Source: Rhabdornis inornatus (lineage: Eukaryota > Chordata > Aves > Passeriformes > Rhabdornithidae). Taken from it: a DNA stretch of 64,000 nt. The position numbers were made by a program, and so were the translations under genes. Below the pieces are notes generated by a model that saw only the letters and a program-made list of their open reading frames with translations, had not been told where the DNA came from and did not search any database. The stretch is taken from the NCBI GenBank assembly GCA_013397075.1, contig VWZS01002843.1, forward strand, positions 575,501-639,500. Direction: 5' to 3'. Shown here piece after piece: positions 57,901-64,000 of this stretch; the first letter of the stretch is position 1; each line of letters starts with the position of its first letter.

Positions 57901-60665
57901 TTGCATTATACTACAAATCACAGTGTGAAGAATCTGTGATACTAGAAAACCAACGATTATTTTATACAAATCCAGAGACAGACCAATTAAGCATAAGGAA
58001 TTTTAATTCTCAGTTGTATAAGTGGTCAGGCATAAGCTTGCTCTTTTGTGTTTGCGAGATACAGTGAGAAAAAAATCTATTTAATTGATGTCACTAGTTT
58101 ACATTCTGGTGAAAAAAATAGCTTTATTAAGAGTCAGACAATCCCCTTAAATTCAAGTACAAAATAGTTGTGCAGCGTATTGCTATGGATAGCTGCTGTG
58201 TATGCACATATATTTATTCATACTTCACTTAAGGAAGCAAAAGAGTACAAATCCAATTAAAGACAAGTGAAAGCAAAATAGTAGCTTTTCCAAGATCCCC
58301 TTTAGAAAGTGATCTGTGAAAATGTCTAGCTGTGGGTTCATACATGGCTATTTGTATAGCTGTGCAAACAGACCCTCAGTGCCTGACAAACAACCCAGCC
58401 TGGACAATGGAGATCCCATTTCCTCCCCTCTGATAAAGATGGGCAGAGAGCAAGATTTTGGTGTGACCTCACACTGCAGAAGTGCCTTTCCTGTGACTTT
58501 GGGAGCAGGAAATCCCTGCTGGTTGTGTTGTGGTCTTCTGGAAATTATTGGCTTTTCAGTTGGGAGAACTCCCTTATGCCCTTCTCAAGTAATGGGCACT
58601 GACCTTGAAGGTCTTATTTCTTTTCTTATTCTGTGTTTGTCTGGAGAAAAGCAAAAGACTCACTCACAGTTGTTTCTTGTCTTGTTTTAGTGACTAGGAT
58701 TGCTCAGTGACTGCATTAGCTCCAACCCTGGATGACAGTGCAAGATGGAGCAGCAGAACTGTCTCTGAAAAGGGCAGGAGCCCTAGCATGCTCCACACCC
58801 ACTGCTGCTCTTAATTAACTCTCCTCATTAAGTTTGCAAGAGTGGGAATCCTTATTTTACCAGCTGCAGGTTTAACAAGACTCTTCTGCTCCCTAGGGAG
58901 AGCACAAGCCCAAGTTCCCAAAAGGACTTTTTCTTCCACGTCTTTGCCTTGAACACAGACCAGCTTTATGGTGGAAATCTCTACTCTTCCTCACCATCTC
59001 GCTTGGGTTTGGGAAGCCAGAAGCCCCAAGGAGAATGATTCTGGCATGGAAATAAATCAGTTTTGTGAGTGCATAACTGCAGAGGGAATTAGCAGGTGGG
59101 GAGGGAGGGCAGAGAGAAAATAACTTTGTTTTTAATGGTTCCCGAGTCTGAACTCCTATAAACATCTCCCAAAGAGCATGGATTCTGAGGATCCACATGT
59201 ATCTTTCCTCAAGTTTTTCCTCCCTCCTGACAGTTGAAGTGAGAGTGAAAAGCAGAAGACGTGAAGGAAACTGACTGTCTCTTGAGGAACAAAAAAGGTC
59301 AAAAAAACCAAAAAACAGCTATGCCTAGAGCAGGCAAAATGTAGCTTTTCCTGATGTGAGTTTGAAGCCAGCTACTGCTGCCCACCCCTTCTGTGACCAC
59401 TAATGGACAGAGGGTATTTCTGTCTGGTTCTGTCTCAGAGGGTGTTACCACACTCGGAGCACACTAAGTGTAAAATAGTGAAATGGTTTGTGGTCAGCTT
59501 CTTCTCTTTCCCTACCTCCTTGTCTGGAAAAGCAAGGCAGGAGATGTCACTCAGGCAAATGGTGGGGTGAGGGGAAGGTCCCATGACTGTGGGCAGTGAG
59601 CCTTTGCTGTGAGCATGAATTCACCTTGCAAGCAAGGGAGTGCTGGTGTAAGATATCTGTTGCTGATAATTAAAGCCATAGACTTAGCCATGGTGCATTA
59701 AAGGGCAGTTTATCACCAGAGCCTGGGAGTAGCCATGTGATCATTTCTGGGATTTGACCTGCCTGTAAATCAGATGGGCATGTTTCCATTTTCATGGGTC
59801 AACAAAATTGTGTTTGGGAGACAACAGTCCAGTAAAAGTTTGCAAAAAATGAGACCTAATGAGAGTTCTTTCATTTACCTTTGATCAAAACTGGTTCTTG
59901 TACAAACAGTTATTCTTCAGATGGACTTTTTCCCCCTGTTTATCAGTATCCCACCTTTTAAAATGTGTTTCATGCAGTCTGGAATGCCTTCAGCTGGTGA
60001 TTCGTCTTACATGTTATGGTAATATGAGACTAATTACCCTCTGGAAAACCCCAGTGTCTTGGGCATGAAGGGAACTTGGGCAGAGTAGCTCAGACAGAGG
60101 CACCAGTTTCATTTTCAGTGAAGTCAAAAGCAGATGAATACCTCCAAGCATCACAGACCGAGTTGTACAGGTAGATTTCCAGCACAGTTCCTTTGATGCT
60201 GTCTAAATAGAAGGAACTTTCTCTCACTTTTGCTGCACCACAGAGGTGCCTGGGGTTAAATAAAGTCTTAGAGAAGAAACCTGTCACCTGCATTTGTCCC
60301 CATTCAGAAATATTCTACAGCCACTCTTTAAGCCACAGCGTCTTGTTTGATTTTGGGATGCCTTTGCAGTATTTATGAAATCTTCTCTCTGCACTTCACT
60401 TTTAGTTGCTATCATGTAAAAACACTGAAGCTGGAAGAGAATGGATAAACAATAAAATATAAAATTGTGACTTAGTCCAGGATGTTTCTCCCTAGGGTAT
60501 TACTGTGTGCACCACCAGCATGTCCATCACTATTGCTTGCACAGTTTTGCAAGTTATTAATAAATAACCAGGATAGGCAACATTATTTGCTGCAATGTAC
60601 TGTCAGCCCATTTCGACAGCCAGCACCTGGATTGATGGTGGCTCTTTGGTGCTTCTGTTTTGCAG
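54978..60665. other. Intergenic region, no gene recognised
   Basis: No homologous coding sequence and no clear interspersed repeat seen on either strand, only short poly-A or poly-T runs (56394-56405, 57008-57028). I looked for minus-strand STOML3-like exons, expected beyond FREM2 by mammalian gene order, and found none. Confidence 0.55.
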
Positions 60666-60748
60666 GTGTTGTAGAGTTTTCCAATGGAAAGGCTGGTACT
60701 GTTGATGAGCTTTTGTTTGCTGCTGTCAAATACACAACAAGCACCATC
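60666..60748 (+). CDS. Unassigned exon-like block
   Basis: 83 bp between a good acceptor (TGCTTCTGTTTTGCAG) and a good donor (ATC|GTAAGT), open in a phase 1 to phase 0 frame. It would encode VVEFSNGKAGTVDELLFAAV and then KYTTSTI. An alternative donor GAAG|GTAGGA lies at 60803/60804. I do not recognise the peptide. Neither ending phase fits the phase-2 start of the complement exon at 62206, so it is not simply its preceding exon. It could be an exon of an unknown transcript or a chance match. Confidence 0.25.
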
Positions 60749-60972
60749 GTAAGTATATTTTATTGCAAATTCTTCAATCCTGACAAATCCCCTGAAAGTG
60801 AAGGTAGGAAATATTCTCTCTCTCTCTCAATAGAGAGTCAAAAAAGCCAGTTTCTTGGACCACTGAAAATTTGTGTAACCTTAAATAGGTAAGAAGTAAA
60901 AAGCTTAAAACTACCCTTTTAAGGAAGAAATCTTCTCTCAGGAACCATTAATTAAGAATGTACTACTAAAGC

Positions 60973-61028
60973 ATGCTGTTCACTCTCTTATTGCTCTTTG
61001 CTCATCTGTTGTTTGTTGCATTTACCAG
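60973..61028 (+). CDS. Candidate signal-peptide exon of the complement gene
   Basis: An ATG with A at -3 opens MLFTLLLLFAHLLFVAFTR, a typical secretory signal peptide. It is on the same strand and 1.2 kb before the first certain complement exon, which needs a preceding exon ending in phase 2. Ending at CCAG (61028) gives phase 2 and would place Arg before the next exon, as in C4, but the following bases are ATTGAA, not GT. A weak GTTTGT donor at 61011 also gives phase 2. The 3' border is therefore undecided and the call is tentative. Confidence 0.25.
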
Positions 61029-62205
61029 ATTGAAAAATATTGGGGAAAAAACCTCTGTAATTGATTTATACATGGTAGAAAGCAAAGGTTTTACTTTTGG
61101 GAGACCTTCAGTATTCTGTATTTATCCTCTATTTCACTGGAGATTTACATATAAGCCAGACCTAAACCTTTCACTTGAGCCAACAGATTCCAAGTGAATG
61201 AAATTAAATATCAGCTTTATTCCCTGATTTTTATACCCCACCTTTCATTTTATACACTTAAGAAAGAAGAAACTTTTTTTCAAAAAGAAAAAAAGAGAGT
61301 TCAGCCAATCCATTCTGATAATAGCAAAATTATTCACCTTTCATTTTAGAAGTCTTCTGCAAAATAATCATTTTCCAAAAGCACCTGTCTTGAGCTCAGA
61401 ACTGTTCTTTGTCTATGTGATATCATAGGTGAAGAGACAGCTCTTCACACAGTTATCTGATTTTTGTAAAATTGTTTTGTATATAATAGATTTGAAAAAA
61501 ATGAGAGCAAGAATAATGATCTGCATTTTAAAGGTCATGAAATCAATTACTAAGAAGCACCAGAATAAGGTTAAGAATGAAGGAAAATAATAAAGAGGGA
61601 AAAAAAAATAAATCCCAAGCAGTTTAGCCTCCGGCTCAGCCCTTCCCAGGGATATGGTCTTACCTTCTGTGATCTCTCATTCCCAACATTTAACAGTGAT
61701 ATTGCAAAGAAGATCAGTTACTTGTAACCCCATACATATGGTTATATAGGGGATTGGTACGTTCTGATGAATTAAAACTGGCATAATATAGGTGCTTGTA
61801 CATGAAGATACATAACTTTGTAGCATTCATTGTATATTTATGAATATATATTCATTGTCTTTTAATGCATGGCCTCATTCTGTTTCAGAAATTTGAGTTT
61901 ATAGAGCTTTCTCTGAGTTACACCACTGCATTGGTAGTCCCTGGGACATATTTCAGGTTTTTTTCTCGTCTATGTATAGTGATTGATGTTTTATAGGACT
62001 TAAATGGGACAGTTCAGAATTTGGAGATCAGTCTGAGAAATTTATTTTCCTTTAAACTCTCCTCTGACTGACAAGGACAATGGATTAGGTGATCTCCACA
62101 AGTCCCAAGCTCAACTATTTTGTGAGAGACTGTTTTATCTTTAAAATGCATATTGTTTGGACATTCATTGAACATACTGGACAATCTGTTTTTCTGTTAT
62201 TTTAG

Positions 62206-62398
62206 ATTTCTTATTACTGCCCCAAATGTGGTGCATTTGGGCACACATGAGACGATAACAGTTCAAGTCCATGGGGCACAGAGCCCTGTGCAAGTTACTG
62301 CATACTTCAAAGATGAGACAAAAAATCAGCTCCTATCAGAGAGGATCTACTTTAACCTTAATCAAAATAATGGCTACCAAGAGATGAAAAAAATAATG
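62206..62398 (+). CDS. C4-like gene exon: most of MG1 domain
   Basis: 193 bp, starting in phase 2 after TTCTGTTATTTTAG and ending phase 0 at ATG|GTGAGT. It encodes FLITAPNVVHLGTHETITVQ, then VTAYFKDETKNQLLSERIYF. This is the position and pattern of the second exon in C3, C4 and C5 genes, just after the signal peptide. Confidence 0.85.
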
Positions 62399-63565
62399 GT
62401 GAGTCTGTCGTCACAGTGGTTTAAATTTTTTTTATTTGGTGATAAAAGCACATAATCAGTCTGGAACCGAGACAACACTGATCCCAAGAGACACGTGACA
62501 AAACCAATTCCAGTGATAGCAGCAACCTATTCACCCAACCAGCTAATAAAACAATGCCTAATGTAATTTCAGTGGTAATTGTGAATATTCTTTTGTGCCC
62601 ATATAACAAACTCAAGATTTTGTCACGTGGTGATAAATGAAATTTAATTTGAACACATTTAATTGTTTTATCACTGTTGGGTTTTTTGCCTCACTTAAAC
62701 TACGACTTCATTCATGCTTTTGGCTTACTACTGGTCATTTTATGATACAGGAGAAACCTTTAAAAATGTGTCGTGTCTCAGACCAAAGCCTATGTTCTTT
62801 CTGCAGATTTTTTTAGTTGATTAATTTTTTGCATCCTACATTGCATCATTTTCTTCTGGCACGATTCTTTGAAGTCAGGCAGGATTCAGTAGCACTATTT
62901 GGTTGGGAAAAAAGCACACAGAAATATTCAATTTAGCTCTGGTTGGTTACTCCCAAAGCTAACAGCTGAGATTTCAAATCAGGTGCCTGTTGAGGGTGAT
63001 GTTTAGAAACATCACATTAAACTGAATGAAGTAAAGCAGCAAGCTCATAACCAAGGTTTTAGCATAATTAGGGATTACAGCGTACCTGGTAAATGAAAAT
63101 CAACAGGCAAGTCTCCCGCCTGGAGTTATTGACACTGGACAGAAGAAACAGTATTTCTGTGGTGGAAAATTGAGGATTAGAGAGTATTTCTACTTTAAAA
63201 GAAATACTCACCTAGTAAGAAAGATATAACACCCAGTGAGAAAGATCTAATTGTGAATCTTCTGTTGAATAGTGCTAATAAGATTATTTAAGCCCTTCAG
63301 CTGTTGTGGGGCCTCAGCTATGCAGTCCCAAAGTTAACAAGCTCATCTCTGACTCTGTGGGGTTTTCCTTTTTATTCTCTTCAGGTCAAGCCAGGGGCTC
63401 TGCAGCAGAACCTGTTCAAGAAGAGTAATCTGCCATATGTTCAGCTGGTCACTGAGAGCAAGGAGCTTTATTCGACTGCCAAGAGCACTCGCATCCTCCT
63501 GTCCTCCAAGAAAGGCTACATTTTTATCCAGACAGATAAGCCCATATACACACCGAGTTCCCAAG
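62206..63565 (+). CDS. Complement C3/C4/C5-like protein, 5' end (two exons, continues)
   Basis: Two exons encode the first macroglobulin domain (MG1) and the start of MG2 of a complement C3/C4/C5-type protein, a secreted member of the alpha-2-macroglobulin superfamily. Landmarks are NVVHLGTHETITVQVHGAQS, YVQLVTESKEL and KKGYIFIQTDKPIYTP; the last is the signature at the MG1/MG2 border. The pairs VVHLG and VQLV resemble C4 more than C3 or C5, so a C4-like protein is my best guess. Such proteins are cleaved in activation cascades and, except in the C5 line, bind surfaces by a thioester that would lie far beyond the window. The signal-peptide exon is uncertain. The gene follows FREM2 on the same strand after about 20 kb. 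Confidence 0.8.
62399..63384 (+). other. Intron of the C4-like gene (986 bp)
   Basis: Single-copy AT-rich sequence with no repeat recognised. It ends in TTTTTATTCTCTTCAG. Confidence 0.75.
63385..63565 (+). CDS. C4-like gene exon: end of MG1, start of MG2
   Basis: It starts in phase 0 after CTTCAG and encodes VKPGALQQNLFKKSNLPYVQ, then STRILLSSKKGYIFIQTDKP and IYTPSSQ. I end it at CAAG|GTTAAA (63565, phase 1), a mediocre donor, because the frame meets a TAA at once afterwards and family alignment leaves the exon there. The GT at 63558 is a less likely alternative. Confidence 0.8.
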
Positions 63566-64000
63566 GTTAAAATACAAATGCTGCTCTTCAGGTGTTGAAT
63601 ATGGATGTTAAAAGGGCAGGATTAGAAAAAGAAATAATGACCCGGTTGTTCTGGCAGCCTGGGCTTCTGCAGGGTCTGCTCTGCACATTGCAGCAACCAG
63701 AGCCAGAGTCACTTTTAAGGGAGACAGACAAAAGCTGCTCCTTTTTGTTCAAAAAGGTTAATGATGACATTCCTCTGAGAAAAAAAATAATGAGAAATCT
63801 GCCAAAAACCAAACTCCTACTGCTTCTGCTTGTAACACCAGCAATAAGTTACCTTTACTCTTTAAGACCACTACTGCTTTGTTACTTACCAATTTAGCTA
63901 ATTAACAAAAGAGGAAAGTAAGAAAAGTTTTTGAGTTTGGTTTCAAGCCTCAGCTGCAGAAGGAATACAAAAGTGAATGAAGTTTCCTGAGTAGTTTTCA
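63566..64000 (+). other. Intron of the C4-like gene, to window end
   Basis: No further exon is recognisable in these 435 bases. Open frames on both strands show no complement motifs. The next exon (continuing MG2) lies beyond the window. Confidence 0.65.

Noticed and set aside
44761..60665. STOML3 or other genes expected beside FREM2 from mammalian gene order
   Set aside because: I found no stomatin-type or other homologous exon on either strand. The gene may lie beyond the complement gene.
62146..62205. Unspliced N-terminal extension of the complement exon
   Set aside because: The frame stays open a short way upstream (to LNILDNLFFCYFR), but this is the pyrimidine-rich acceptor region with a TTTTAG splice site. 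It is not a good signal peptide and lacks a fitting ATG in frame.
62206..63565. Alpha-2-macroglobulin, CD109 or ovostatin instead of complement
   Set aside because: The TDKPIYTP motif is shared by the whole superfamily, but the VVHLG start, the VQLV segment and the two-exon MG1 layout resemble the C3/C4/C5 branch, especially C4. This rests on motif memory, not a tree.

Overview
The window is vertebrate nuclear DNA, almost certainly from a bird and probably a neoavian. The evidence is avian-type CR1 LINE 3' ends, two ERVL-like LTR sequences of the kind common in birds, low repeat density, short introns (80, 88, 195 and 198 bp), and proteins clearly homologous to known vertebrate genes. There are no bacterial-type operons, CRISPR arrays or rRNA genes, and I saw no tRNA gene.

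The main gene is the 3' part of FREM2 (FRAS1-related extracellular matrix protein 2) on the + strand, from 6133 to 40416. I resolve 18 coding exons with GT-AG borders and compatible phases. They give about 1,166 continuous residues: the last three Calx-beta domains, the conserved FRAS1/FREM2 carboxy-terminal ectodomain, a basic furin-type site, one transmembrane helix, and a short tail ending in a PDZ ligand. The 5' exons (signal peptide, CSPG/NG2 repeats, first Calx-beta domains) lie upstream, so 1-6132 is intron. The probable 3' UTR runs from 40417 to about 44760 and contains an antisense CR1.

From about 44.8 to 60.9 kb I find no gene, only an internally deleted LTR (54.55-54.98 kb), low-complexity tracts and an unassigned exon-like block (60666-60748). 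At 62206-62398 and 63385-63565 lie two exons of a second + strand gene. It is the 5' end of a complement C3/C4/C5-type protein (alpha-2-macroglobulin superfamily) that looks most like C4, and it continues past the window. FREM2 and this gene are neighbours only; nothing in the sequence suggests a shared pathway. FREM2 acts in basement-membrane adhesion, the complement protein in humoral immunity.

The most interesting points are: a non-MHC C4-like gene beside FREM2; a 195-bp FREM2 intron with no stop codon that would add a cysteine-rich 65-residue insert if retained; a 133-bp direct repeat on either side of the LTR in intron 5, carrying a decoy splice acceptor; a compound GT/AT/GC repeat with Z-DNA potential; and the missing or unusual first exon of the complement gene.
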